Position numbers and translations under genes: made by a program. Shown here piece after piece: positions 9,455 to 20,544 of a stretch of DNA of 64,000 nt. The DNA comes from Agrostemma githago (lineage: Eukaryota; Streptophyta; Magnoliopsida; Caryophyllales; Caryophyllaceae). The notes beneath the pieces were generated by a model that saw nothing but the letters and a program-made list of their open reading frames with translations, was not told the DNA's origin and ran no database searches. The first letter of the stretch is position 1. Every line of letters starts with the position of its first letter. The stretch covers positions 37,876,544 to 37,940,543 of the forward strand of contig OY288246.1 of assembly GCA_958450325.1 (NCBI GenBank). The letters are read 5' to 3'.

Positions 9455-11566
9455 TCTCCTCCCCCTTGAAAAGGAATTGTCCTCAATTCTGAAACGTTAT
9501 CTCTATCAATGTATAGAGAAAGATCGTCTATTAGGAATGTGTTTTGAACTCCATACTCATCCGGCAATTTCAACTTGTAAGCTCTGTGGTTACCCTTGCA
9601 CGGAACTTTTAGTTGTGACTTCAACTTGTTCCTTCCTTGGTTTGGAAAGCCCTCCATACTCACGTTAGCCAAAGACAAGTCATCCCTTAAGAAGAGCCTT
9701 GTACTTCTGTTTTTGTTGTGCTCTCCTTTGTAGGCCTTTCTCATTATGTATCCTGAATTAGAATGCCTTGGGGTGCAAAGGAGGTTTTCTTTAAAAGGAA
9801 GTCTTACCTGCAAAATAAGCTCATCAAAAGTACCAAAAGAATTAGTCTTGTGTTTGGTAAGTACTTCAGTCTCCATGGAGTAGTAGTCCTTCCAATTCTC
9901 AATTCCAATTGTGCCTGCATCTAAGGTGGTTGAATGCGCGTTGTTATAAGACAATGTGTTAGCCATGTCTTCGACCTTACCCTCTACATACCTTAAGATC
10001 TCAGGATCTTTCCTAGGCATCATATAGGATGGTATTCCATTAGAGATAACAACACCTTGTTCCTTTTGCCACTCCTCAAATGGCGTCCCTTCACTGCCAC
10101 TCTTAATCTCAATTGGTTCTTCTTTGGTGGCATCAAACTCCCCTTCGTCTAGAGTATGCACTTCCACAATTTTACTAGCAAACATTGAGAGGCTGGGCTT
10201 TCCGACTCTATTTGCTAACATGTTACACACGCTTTGAGGTGTCATGGGTTTGAGTATAATTTTCCTTCCCTTATCACTCAATTCATACTCATTCCTCCTC
10301 CCATGGTGAACTACGTCCCTATCAAACTGCCAAGGACGGCCTAATAGTATGTGACAAGCATCCATAGGTATAACATCACATAGAACCTCATCAACGTAGG
10401 AACCCATGGTTAATCCAACCCTCACTTGTTTAGTGACCCTTACCTTGTTCCCGTTGTTTAACCAATGTAATGCATAAGGGTTAGGGTGATTAGTAGTAGC
10501 TAGGCCTAGTTTGTCTACCATTTCAGTTGAGGCAACGTTGGTACAACTACCTCCATCAATGATTAAGCTACACCACTTGTCTTTAACTTGACACTTAGTA
10601 TGGAATAGTTGGTCTCTTTGTTCAGTGTCATGTTGAATGGGGTTAGCATGGAGAGTACGTAGTACTAGGAGTGTGTCATAAGCCGGGGGTTCATAAGCCT
10701 CAAAGTCCTCTTCTTCTTCCTCCCCTCCCTCATTAACATTAAAAACAGCTCCTATACGTTGTTCCTCCTCCCATATCTCATCCCTAATGGTGATTACCTC
10801 TCTTAAGGTCACAACTCTCTTGTTAGGGCATGCGTTTTTGTAATGACCAAACCCTTGACATTTGAAACAACGTACCTTAGATAGACTAGTCTCAGTGGTT
10901 GTTTTGGGGGTAGACTGAGGTGGGGGTGCGGGGTTATTCTTAATCACAAGGGGTTGATTAGTATTAGTAGGATTGATTCTATTGCTATCATCCGTTCGTG
11001 ACCAAGTATGACTCTTACTAGACTCACCCTCATGTCTTCCCTTCCCTTGTGCCTCAATTTTTAGACACAACCCACATAAGGTATCAAAATCAGAATAAGG
11101 ACACAAATCAACCGTATTAGCTATACTACGATTTAACCCACGTAAGAACCTAGCCATTTTTATCTCTTCATTCTCTTCTACTTCTCCCATTAGAACCAGG
11201 TTCTCAAATTCCTCTATATATTCACTAACACTCATTTTTCCTTGAACAAGGTTAGCAATCTTTTTGTATAAGGACAACTTGTGCGTGGTTGGAACATACC
11301 TCTTACGTAGTTTACGTTTTAAGGACTCCCAAGAAGTAATCTTACCCTTCCCACTTCTGGTGCGTTGTACCTTAAGCCCTTCATACCAAAGGGAAGCTCC
11401 TATGCTTAGCTTTAGGATGGCGTATTTGCACCTCTCTTCGTCCTCCAAATCCTTGAAGTCAAAGAGCTTTTCCATGCTTCTTTCCCACTCCAAGTAAACT
11501 TCAGGATCAGTACCACCGTTAAACTCAGGAAGTTCAGTTACCTTGATCTTGTCCACCGGTTCTCTC
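9388..11566 (-). CDS. Element B Gag-protease polyprotein, main part
   Basis: It continues from the start codon at 16599-16601 across nested element C; the joined frame has 758 codons and no stop, the same as in element E. In order it encodes the retrotransposon gag domain, a CCHC zinc knuckle (CFKCQGFGHYKNAC), an acidic linker, the aspartic protease (LIIDGGSCTNVAS with the catalytic Asp intact, and the HILLGRPWQ flap region), then a long tail with remnants of RNase H, integrase N-terminus and the integrase C-terminus. RT, RNase H catalysis and the integrase core are missing. Such a product could form particles and process itself but needs RT and integrase supplied by another element. Confidence 0.88.
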
Positions 11567-12340
11567 TGATCCGAATGAAGAGGCTAAGGAGTTCAATGAA
11601 GTAACACTAGCTCCTATTAGCTTGAGTCAAGCCATATTAGCACCTCCTACCAGCCTAGTAGTATGCCTTCTCCAAGTATTAAGTTAGCTCACATGGGAGC
11701 TGAATAAAGGAGTAAAGAAGTCAAGGTTGATTATGGGCTGATTGATAACTTCGTATTTAGCTCCATGTTCATATGGTGTGTACACTCAAGCTTTGTTGTT
11801 AGCTCCATGTTCACACAAGGTTCCACGGCTGGTTACTCTTGGTGAAGCTTTGGTTTTAACTCCCTAGCTTTGGTTGTAGCTCCTTGTTTACATCTCTTTG
11901 TTTTTAGCTCCCAACCTTGTAATTAGCTCCGTGTTCACATAAGGGTCACTTTGTTTTTGTCACCCTAAACCAACCGGTTTAAGGGCTCTTGTAGGCTATA
12001 TATAGCCGGTCATTTGAAGGAATAAACATCATCCAATTTGCATAACAAAAACTTGAGTAAAGCTGAGCTTTCTGTTTCGTCTTTGTAGTTTAGTTTACAA
12101 GACAAAGTCTAGAGTGAGTCGCGTTACAAACTCTAAACTCGCTATTTCAATCGAGTGTTTGATCTAGCAACCGCTTTGTTGAAGTATAGGTCTACTTCAC
12201 CTAGCATACTATCCTTGGTTACGGTTTATCCTTCCTTAAAACTATCCTTTCTTTCTGTTTTGGTTACTCATTCACGTTCCATTTCAGAATACTAATCATA
12301 TCTCTCATTCTTGTTTCAAAGTTCATATCAACTCACATCA
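11567..12340 (+). repeat. 5' LTR of element C
   Basis: 774 bp, begins TGATCCGAATGAAGAGG and ends AACTCACATCA. The palindromic TATA region GGCTATATATAGCC is at 11994-12007, just upstream of the predicted transcript start. The first about 120 bases are C-terminal coding sequence of the family polyprotein, non-functional in this position. Confidence 0.93.
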
Positions 12341-12344
12341 TTAG

Positions 12345-12356
12345 TGGTATCAGAGC
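12345..12356 (+). other. Primer binding site, element C
   Basis: TGGTATCAGAGC lies four bases inside the 5' LTR and is complementary to initiator-Met tRNA. The ATG of the gag stub follows only 26 bases later, so the leader is extremely short, as in all members of this family. Confidence 0.92.
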
Positions 12357-12381
12357 TTTGGTCATCCATTTAGACGTAAGC

Positions 12382-12561
12382 ATGGCAGGAGTTGTGAGCT
12401 TTGAAGATGCTAGTTTCTTGGAAGGCCTAAAGAGAGAATCAGTGTGCAAGATGAACAAACTTTCTAAGTCCAATGGCGCGTCTGATCCTGAAGTCTGCTT
12501 GGGAGTAGAAAAAAGGAAGGAAGAAAAGACTATGAGCTTCCAACGTATGGTAATGTCTTAG
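12382..12561 (+). pseudogene. Element C gag stub
   Basis: The frame starts MAGVVSFEDASFLEGLKRES and retains about the first 50 residues of Gag to SDPEVCLGV. It then jumps straight into the acidic linker that precedes protease. The gag core and zinc knuckle are absent. The same junction is seen in J and A, so the deletion is inherited rather than private. Here a small frame difference relative to J puts the stub out of register with protease, ending at 12561. Confidence 0.75.
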
Positions 12562-13616
12562 TACTACGTACACTTCATGCTAACCCCATCCCACACAACA
12601 CCGAACAAAGAGACCAACTTTTTCACACAAAATGTCTAGTTAATACCAAATGGTGTAGTTTGATTATTGATGGAGGTAGTTGTACGAATGTGGCCTCTAC
12701 TGAAATGGTAGCTAAGTTAGGTCTAACCACTACTAATCACCCTAAACCGTATGCATTACATTGGTTAGATAATGAAAACAAAATCAAGGTCACAAAACAA
12801 GTGAGAGTAGGCTTAACTATGGGGTCTTATGTCGATGAGGTTCTTTGTGATGTTATCCCTATGGATGCTTGTCATATACTTTTGGGGCGTCCTTGGCAGT
12901 TTGATAGGGATGTGGTACACCATGGTAGAAAGAATGAATACGAATTGAGGGATAAGGGAAAGAAAATCATTCTAAAACCTATGACTCCCCAAGCTGTTAG
13001 AGCTATGACCTCCAACAAAGCTAAGAAACCTAACCTCACCATCTTTGCAAGTGAGAGTGAAGTAGAACATGCTTTACAAGGGGGGGAACGTGTATTTGTC
13101 ATGATGGCTAAAGAAAGACCCGTAGAAGTTGAGAATGGGCTTGGAGGAAAACCATTAGAGGAGTTGTTACACGAGTTTAAGGATGTCTTCCCTGAGGAAT
13201 TACCCGTTGGTTTACCACCTATTAGAGGTATAGAACACCAAATCGACCTCATTCCAGGATCAACCTTAGCCAATAAGGCTGCATATAGGTGTAACCCGGA
13301 GGAAACTAAGGAATTACAAAGACAAATAGATGAGTTAATGAGTAAAGGGTATGTGCGGGAGAGCCTTAGTCCTTGTGCTGTTCCAGTCCTTTTAGTACCT
13401 AAGAAAGATGGGACATGGAGAATGTGTGTAGATAGTAGAGCCGTTAACAACATCACCATCAAGTATAGGTTTCCTATTCCAAGGTTGGATGATATGTTAG
13501 ATGAGCTTCATGGAGCGGTGGTCTTTTCCAAAATTGATCTAAGAAGTGGGTACCATCAAATCAGGATGAGGGAAGGGGATGAATGGAAGACCGCTTTCAA
13601 AATCAAATCAGGATGA
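12562..13616 (+). pseudogene. Element C protease and N-terminal reverse transcriptase
   Basis: The open stretch runs to a stop at 13614-13616. It holds the aspartic protease (LIIDGGSCTNVAS with Asp at about 12668, HILLGRPWQ) and the N-terminal RT fingers (KDGTWRMCVDSRAVNN, FSKIDLRSGYHQI). It ends where a segment encoding the RT motif MPFGLTNAPSTF has been lost. Upstream the protease frame is not connected to an ATG because of the gag-stub frameshift. Confidence 0.8.
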
Positions 13617-15850
13617 GGTTAATGAACGAGGTACTTAAGGCCTACTTAGGTCGCTTTATTGTGGTTTACTTGGATGATATCCTTGTGTATAGCAGGTCTT
13701 TGGAAGAACATATGGAGCATTTGAGACTACTATTCACAACACTTCGCAAGCAACAACTTTTTGGGAAGAAGGAGAAATGTGCCTTCTTTGTAGAAAGCGT
13801 AGTATTCCTTGGCTACGTAGTGTCCAAAGGAGGAGTGTCAGTTGATCAAATCAAAGTAGAATCCATACGTACTTGGCCAATCCCTTCCACCATTACAGAA
13901 GTAAGGTCGTTTCATGGTTTGGCTTCTTTTTACAGGAGATTCATCAAGGATTTCAGCACTATCACAAGCCCCATCACCGAGTGCTTGAAGAAAGGCGCAT
14001 TTGTTAGGACCAAGGCTGCCCAAGAAGCCTTTGAAGCCATTAAAGAGAAGCTATGCTCCGCTCCTATCTTAGCCCTTCCTGATTTCTCTCAACCATTTGA
14101 GGTGGAATGTGACGCTAGTGGAGTTGGAATTGGTGCTGTTCTTGTACAAAATAAGCGCCCCATTGCCTATTTCTCAGAAAAACTCAATGGAGCAAGGCTG
14201 AACTATTGCACCTACGACAAGGAGTTCTATGCCATAGTAAGAGCTCTTGATCATTGGAGTCATTACCTTCGTACTAACCATTTTATTCTCCATTCAGATC
14301 ATGAGTCCCTAAAATACATCAATGGCCAACAAAAGTTAAGTCCAAGGCATGCCAAGTGGGTAGAATTCTTGCAATCCTTTCATTTCTCTTCAAAGTACAA
14401 AGATGGAAAGAGTAACGTAGTAGCTGATGCACTATCTCGCCGCTACACTTTACTATCTACTTTGGATGTGAGGTTGCTCGGGTTTGAGACTCTAAAAGAC
14501 TACTACAACAATGATGCTGACTTTGGTGAAACCTTCACCAAATGCAAGGATGGAGCCTTTGATGAGTTTGTTTTGCAGGAAGGATTTCTTTTCAAAGGAA
14601 ACCGCCTGTGTGTGCCCAAGCATCCCATTAGAGAGCTGCTGGTTAGAGAAGCTCATGGAGGAGGATTAGCGGGTCATTTTTGCATTACAAGAACTTTGGA
14701 GGTCTTAAAGGAACACTTCTTTTGGCCAAAGATGCAAGGAAGTGTCCAGCATGTAGTGAGCAAGTGTGTGACTTGCCAATTTGCCAAAAGTTCTTTCAAA
14801 CCCGGAGTTTACACGCCCTTGCCTACTCCTAACAGACCATGGGAAGATGTATCCATGGATTTCATTGTAGCCCTACCAAGAACCGCTAGAGGAAAAGATG
14901 CTATCATGGTGGTGGTAGATCGGTTTTCAAAGATGGCTCACTTCATTGCTTGCCACAAGACGGATGATGCTAGCAATGTTGCAGACTTATACTTCAAGGA
15001 GGTGGTGCGTCTCCATGGAATACCCAAGTCCATTGTCTCTGATCGTGATTCAAAGTTCCTTAGTTACTTTTGGAACACATTGTGGAGGAAGGTGGGAACC
15101 AAGCTCTTATTTAGCACTTCTCATCATCCACAAACAGATGGACAAACCGAGGTTACCAATCGCACCTTGGGGACGTTATTAAGAGGTCTTGTGAGCAAGA
15201 CTCAAAAGGATTGGGATATCAAACTTGCCCATGCTGAATTTGCCTACAATCGCTCTCCTACTTATGCTACCTCTCATTCCCCTTTTGAGGCTGTATATGG
15301 GATCAATCCTTACATGCCTTTGGACCTGATTCCTCTACCAAAAGATGAGTTAGTTCATAAGGATGCGGAGTCCAAACTAAAGGCTATGATCAAACTCCAC
15401 GAGCAAATCCAAGAAAGAATCAAGGAGGTTAATGAAGCATACAAAAGGAAGTCCAACAAGAACAGGAAGCCAAGACTTTTTCAAGAGGGTGACTTAGTTT
15501 GGGCTCACTTGAGAAAGGAGAGGTTTCCAAGCAAAAGAAAGAATAAGTTGATGCCACGAGCTGAAGGACCTTATAGGATCATATCAAAGGTAAATGACAA
15601 TGCTTACAAAGTGGAATTACCGGATGATTATGGAGTCCATGCCACGTTCAATGTAGGGGATCTTTCTCCCTATCTTGATGATGATGGCATTTCAGAATTG
15701 AGGGCAATTCCTTTTCAAGGGGGAGGAGATGATCCGAATGAAGAGGCTAAGGAGTTCAATGAAGTAACACTAGCTCCTATTAGCTCGAGTCAAGCCATAT
15801 TAGCACCTCCTACCAGCCTAGTAGTATGCCTTCTCCAAGTATTAAGTTAG
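13583..15850 (+). pseudogene. Element C RT palm, RNase H and integrase
   Basis: An open frame of 755 codons begins out of register. From about 13620 it encodes the RT catalytic box VVYLDDILVYS, RNase H (ECDASGVGIG, LHSDHESLK, VVADALSRR), the integrase zinc region (CVTCQFAKSSF; the upstream His region reads HFCITRT where J has HFGITRT) and the integrase core (SMDFIVALP, IVSDRDSKF, TDGQTEVTNRTLG). The tail, GDLVWAHLRKERF then FQGGGDDPN, ends 121 bases inside the 3' LTR. RNase H and integrase look intact. RT is not, because of the upstream replacement. Confidence 0.85.
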
Positions 15851-16498
15851 CTCACATGGGAGCTGAATAAAGGAGTAAAGAAGTCAAGGTTGATTATGGG
15901 CTGATTGATAACTTCGTATTTAGCTCCATGTTCACATGGTGTGTACACTCAAGCTTTGTTGTTAGCTCCATGTTCACACAAGGTTCCACGGCTGGTTACT
16001 CTTGGTGAAGCTTTGGTTTTAACTCCCTAGCTTTGGTTGTAGCTCCTTGTTTACATCTCTTTGTTTTTAGCTCCCAACCTTGTAATTAGCTCCGTGTTCA
16101 CATAAGGGTCACTTTGTTTTTGTCACCCTAAACCAACCGGTTTAAGGGCTCTTGTAGGCTATATATAGCCGGTCATTTGAAGGAATAAACATCATCCAAT
16201 TTGCATAACAAAAACTTGAGTAAAGCTGAGCTTTCTGTTTCGTCTTTGTAGTTTACAAGACAAAGTCTAGAGTGAGTCGCGTTACAAACTCTAAACTCGC
16301 TATTTCAATCGAGTGTTTGATCTAGCAACCGCTTTGTTGAAGTATAGGTCTACTTCACCTAGCATACTATCCTTGGTTACGGTTTATCCTTCCTTAAAAC
16401 TATCCTTTCTTTCTGTTTTGGTTACTCATTCACGTTCCATTTCAGAATACTAATCATATCTCTCATTCTTGTTTCAAAGTTCATATCAACTCACATCA
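15730..16498 (+). repeat. 3' LTR of element C
   Basis: 769 bp; begins at the TGATCCG that follows the PPT and ends AACTCACATCA before TSD CTCTC. Confidence 0.93.
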
Positions 16499-16503
16499 CT
16501 CTC

Positions 16504-16601
16504 CTTGGTTGGAAGCGAGAATTCTTGGGCTGGAAGTTCTCCAATGCCTTCTTTAGTTGTTCCAGGAAGGTAGGATCTTCAAAGTTCAACACTCCTGCCA
16601 T
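16504..16601 (-). CDS. Element B Gag-protease polyprotein, N-terminal end
   Basis: The start codon is at 16599-16601, 40 bases from the LTR as in element E. This short piece encodes MAGVLNFEDPTFLEQLKK and the following basic stretch, before element C interrupts at the CTCTC duplication. The frame continues at 11561. Confidence 0.85.
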
Positions 16602-16641
16602 TCTTTCGTTTGCTTGATGACCAAAGCTCTGATACCACTAA

Positions 16642-17506
16642 TGATGTGAGTTGATATGAACTTTGAAACAAGAATATGAAGTAGGATTAGTATTCTGAAA
16701 TGGAACGTGAATGAGTAACCAAAACAGAAAGAAAGGATAGTTTAAGGAAGGATAAACCGTAACCAAGGATAGTATGCTAGGTGAAGTAGACCTATACTTC
16801 AACAAAGCGGTTTGCTAGATCAAACACTCGATTGAAATAGCGAGTTTAGAGCTTGTAACGCGACTCACTCTAGACTTTGTCTTGTAAACTACAAGGACGA
16901 AACAGAAAGCTTAGCTTTACTCAAGTTTTAATTTGCAAATTGGATGATGTTTATTCCTTCAAATGGCCGGCTATATATAGCCTATAAGAGCCCTTAAACC
17001 GGTTGGTTTAGGGTGACAAAAACAAAGCTAAAACCATTGTGAACTAGGAGCTAATTACAAAGTTGGGAGCTAATAACAAAGTGGTGTAAACTAGGAGCTA
17101 ATAACAATGCTAAGTGAAGAGTAATCAGCCGTGGTCCTCTTGTGTGAACATGGAGATGAAAACAAAGCTTGAGTAGGAGTAATGAGGCGCGGCAAAGATG
17201 TGAACATGGAGCCAAAAACAAGGCGAACAAAGAAGCCTTCAAACGTGCACACCATAAGGATACAATCAGCCTCATAACTTCAGTACTCTTCCCATGTTTG
17301 ATTGGGTGTGAATCCAGGTTATTGTCTTCAATTAACCGTGATTACTTGCTTCTTTATTCAGCTCAAACTTGAGCTAGCTCCATTATTGAAGATGACCCCT
17401 TATTAGTGCTAATGTAGCTGGACTAAGTTTATGTAGGAGCTAGTATTCTTTCATTGAGCTCTTTAGTACTTCCTTACTCGGATTAGTAGCTTCTTGATTC
17501 GGATCA
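16642..17506 (-). repeat. 5' LTR of element B
   Basis: 865 bp, bordered by the PBS (16626-16637) inside and TSD ATCCG outside; palindromic TATA at 16969-16982. Confidence 0.93.
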
Positions 17507-18913
17507 ATCCGTTATGTAACAAATACTGAAGTGAGTCATTTTGGAGAATGGCAAGTACTCTCTTGGTTTGAGAGGACTCTTTGAGACATGACTTGTTAAG
17601 CTCTTGCCCACAATGTTTTGAGTACTCCCTTGTATCTTTAGCCAGAAGAAGTGTTCTTTCAACATCTCTAAGGTCTTGGTCATGCCAAAATGCCCAGCTG
17701 GGCCTCCTCCACGAGCTTCTCTAACTAGAGACTCTGAAATAGGACGCTTTGGGACACAAAGATGGTTCCCTTTAAGAAGAAGATCTTCCTGCAAAACAAA
17801 CTCATCAAAAGCACCAAGAGTACTAGCTTTGTACCCGGTGATTGCACTAGTATCCATAGCGGAGTAATCCTTCAAAGTCTTAAATCCAAGTGCTCTTACA
17901 TCTAGGGTGGATGAGTGTGTGTAGTGACAAGATAAGGTATCAGCTACGACATTATTCTTACCATCCTTATACCTGGAAGAGAAATGGAAGGGTTGCGAGA
18001 GTTCCATCCATTTGGTATGTTTTGGGATCAGCTTTTGCGAGTCATGGATATACTCTAAGAGTTCATGATCTCTACTAGGTGTCAAGTCAGCCGATAATTC
18101 ATTAGAAATGGCAACACCTAGTTTCTTTAGCCCCTCCTCAAATCGTTTCTCTCCCAACCTATTATCAACCCTAATTGGTTCCTCTTCAGTAACCATGACA
18201 ACAACACACTCTTCCTCTTCTATGGCATGTTCTCTCACATTTTTACTAGCACATATGGAGAGGTTGGGTTTTTTGACTCGATTCGCTAACATGGTACACA
18301 CATCTTGAGGTTTCATGGGTTTTAGAACGATTTTCTTTCCCTTATCTCTTAACTCGTATTCATTTTTCCTCCCATGGTGTACTACATCCCTATCAAACTG
18401 CCAAGGACGTCCCAAAAGTATATGACAAGCATCCATAGGAATGACATCACATAAAACTTCATCGACATAAGACCCCATGGTTAAACCTACTCTCACCTGT
18501 TTTGTGACCCTTATTTTGTTTCCATCATCCAACCAATGTAATGCATATGGTCTAGGGTGATTAGTGGTGGTTAGGCCTAACTTAGTTACCATTTCAGTAG
18601 AGGCAACATTCGTACAACTACCTCCATCAATGATCAAACTACACCATTTGTTATTAACTAGACACTTAGTGTGAAAGAGTTGATCTCTTTGCTCGGTGTT
18701 GTGTGGGATGGGGTTAGCATGAAGTGTACGTAGTACTAAAACATTACCATACGTTGGGAGCTCATAGTCTTTTCCTTCTTCCTCCTTTTCTCCCAAGTAG
18801 ACTTCAGGATCAGTTTCACCATTGGACTTAGAAAGTTCGTTCACTTTGTCCACCGGCTCTCTCCTTAGGTTTTCCAAGAAACTAGAGTCTTCAAAGTTCA
18901 CAACTCCTGCCAT
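17507..18913 (-). CDS. Element A polyprotein: gag stub, protease, RNase H tail, integrase zinc-region remnant
   Basis: 469 codons before the nested insertion, starting MAGVVNFEDSSFLENLRRE at 18913, 41 bases from the LTR. Gag stops at about residue 57 (DPEVYLGEKEEE, the same junction as C and J) and the frame runs directly into protease (LIIDGGSCTNVAS, HILLGRPWQ). After a linker it jumps to the end of RNase H (KWMELSQPFHFSSRYKDGK, VVADTLSCH), then the integrase zinc-region neighbourhood (GHFGMTKTLEMLKEHFFW), where the CxxC pair is replaced (SLTSHVSK). The catalytic core is gone. Despite this there is no stop over about 620 codons once B is removed. Function as a protein is doubtful; the open frame suggests recent descent from translated copies. 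Confidence 0.82.
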
Positions 18914-18938
18914 GCTTTACGTCTAATGGATGACCAAA

Positions 18939-18950
18939 GCTCTGATACCA
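18939..18950 (-). other. Primer binding site, element A
   Basis: GCTCTGATACCA (complement of TGGTATCAGAGC) four bases from the 5' LTR start at 18955. Confidence 0.92.
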
Positions 18951-18954
18951 CTAA

Positions 18955-19748
18955 TGATGTGAGTTAATATGAACTTTGAAACAACAACGTGAAGATTGAT
19001 AGTATACTGAAAATGGACGTAAACAAAGTAACCAAAACAGATTGTAAGGATGAATAAACCGTAACCAAAGGATAGTATGCTTAGTGAAGTAGACCTATAC
19101 TCCAACAAAGCGGATGCTAAATCAAACACGCGATTGAAGTAGCGAGTTTAGAGCTTGTAACGCGACTAACTCTAGACTTTGTCTTGTAAGCAACAAGGAC
19201 GTAAAAGAAAGCTTAGCTTTACTCAGTTTTGTGATTTCAATCTTGGATGTAATGTGTGTCTTATTCATTCCAAAAGATGGCTATATATAGCCTACAATAA
19301 GACCCTAAACTCGGCTGATTAGGGTGACAATAACAAAGCTACATGGTGACAAAAACAAAGCTTAAACCTATGTGAACTAGGAGCTAAAAACAAAGCTTAA
19401 ACCTATGTGAACTAGGAGCTAAAAACAAAGCTTAACAAGAGAGTATGTAGACGCGGCACCCATGTGAATTAGGAGCCAAAAACAAAGCTAACTATGTGAA
19501 CACAATCAGCCCATAGTCATCCCCTTAATTCTGGTGCACTCCCCATGCTTGAATGAGTGTGAACCCAAGTTAATGCCTTCATATTACCTTGATTAATTGC
19601 TCCTTTAATCAGCCCACACACGAGCTAGCTCACCAATTGTAGTAGGCACACTACTAAGCTGGTAGGAGGTGCTAGTGTGGCTGAACTAAGACCATTTGGA
19701 GCTAAGTTGACTTCATTGAACTCTTTAGTAGCTTCTTGATTCGGATCA
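18955..19748 (-). repeat. 5' LTR of element A
   Basis: 794 bp, partner of 7450-8243, same length, bordered by TSD CCATG at 19749-19753. Confidence 0.93.
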
Positions 19749-19751
19749 CCA

Positions 19752-20544
19752 TGGGAGGTGATTAAAGGCTATATGCAGAGAGTTTGGGGGAAACACGGTA
19801 TAGATAAAATTTCTTTCTTACCGAATATAATTTTCCTGGTTCGTTTTAAGGAGATGAAGGCTAAAGATTTGGTGATCCAGGCGGGCTACCATATGTTCGA
19901 TAACAAACCACTTATAGTGAAACCCTGGTCACCGGAGATAGACTTGATGAAGGAGGATGTTAAGAAAGTACCGTCATGGGTACGCTTCGATGACCTTCCT
20001 TTGAAATATTGGGGGACATGCCTGCCTCAGATTGTTGGGTTAGCAGGTAAATTCTTAAGAACTGATCCCCTTACTAAGGATAAAACCCGCCTTGGGTATG
20101 CTAGAGCTCTTTTGGAACTTACAGTAGGACATGACTTTCCTGAGCATGTTAAGTTTAAGAATGCTAAGGGTGATGTTATCACAGTTCGGGTAGAATTTGA
20201 ATGGAAACCTGTGACCTGCTCTAAGTGCAAAGACATGGGACATCTTGCGTCTACTTGCAGAAGGGTCGAGCAGAAAGGAAGACCGGCGCAGAAGAAAGTT
20301 TGTATAAAAAAAACCAGCCATTACAGATGGTACAATGGTATCCAAACCTGAAAATCACAGAAATGATAAGATTGTGGAAGGTAAGAGTGCCTCTTATGCT
20401 GCTGTTGTTCTTCAGCCCATCATATCTACTGGAGATATAGTGCCAGAGACCTTAATTGAGAATGATGCTGATGTGGAGTTAGTAGCTAATAATGGTGACC
20501 CGACTTTAGAAGACCCAAATGATAATCGGATTCTGGAATGTTAG
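19752..20544 (+). pseudogene. LINE ORF1, C-terminal half (DUF4283 and CCHC zinc knuckle)
   Basis: It continues the 7076-7449 frame. It completes DUF4283 (FLVRFKEMKAKDLVIQAG, FDNKPLIVKPWSPE), then the linker WVRFDDLPLKYW and a CCHC knuckle of plant L1 ORF1 type (CSKCKDMGHLASTC). Register is lost near 20310: the basic tail continues in another frame to about 20544, overlapping the ORF2 start. ORF1 proteins coat LINE RNA; this one is inactive. Confidence 0.82.

Larger units (their letters stand above)
11567..16498 (+). mobile_element. Gypsy element C: gag-less, pol-bearing element
   Basis: LTRs of 774 bp (11567-12340) and 769 bp (15730-16498) are bordered by TSD CTCTC (11562-11566, 16499-16503). 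The PBS is at 12345-12356 and the PPT AAGGGGGAGGAGA is just before 15730. The LTRs differ by a 5-bp duplication in the left one (TAGTTTAGTTTAC) and about two substitutions, so this is the youngest insertion of the four-level nest. Gag is reduced to a stub. Protease, RNase H and integrase are present. RT is damaged by a 66-base loss near 13603. It belongs with element J. Confidence 0.94.
8590..17506 (-). mobile_element. Gypsy element B: non-autonomous gag-protease element
   Basis: LTRs of 865 bp (8590-9454, 16642-17506) are bordered by TSD ATCCG (8585-8589, 17507-17511). The PBS is at 16626-16637. Nested element C (11567-16498, TSD CTCTC) splits it. Without C the internal region is 2250 bp, identical in length to that of element E, and holds one ORF of 758 codons with gag and protease but no RT or integrase core. 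The LTRs differ at about three sites (about 0.35%), younger than element A that hosts it. Confidence 0.94.
7450..19748 (-). mobile_element. Gypsy element A: non-autonomous, lacks gag, RT and integrase core
   Basis: It is bordered by LTRs of exactly 794 bp and by TSD CCATG (7445-7449, 19749-19753). Minus orientation is shown by the PBS at 18939-18950 and the PPT beside the left LTR. Without element B (8590-17506) and its duplication it is about 3.4 kb. It carries one open frame of about 620 codons made of a stub of gag, the protease, the last part of RNase H, the integrase zinc-binding region and the integrase tail. The LTRs differ at about eight sites (about 1%). Confidence 0.93.

Noticed and set aside
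12872..13462. 196-codon minus frame opposite element C protease/RT (similar at 40895 and 50278)
   Set aside because: Antisense shadow of a conserved coding region; no independent support.
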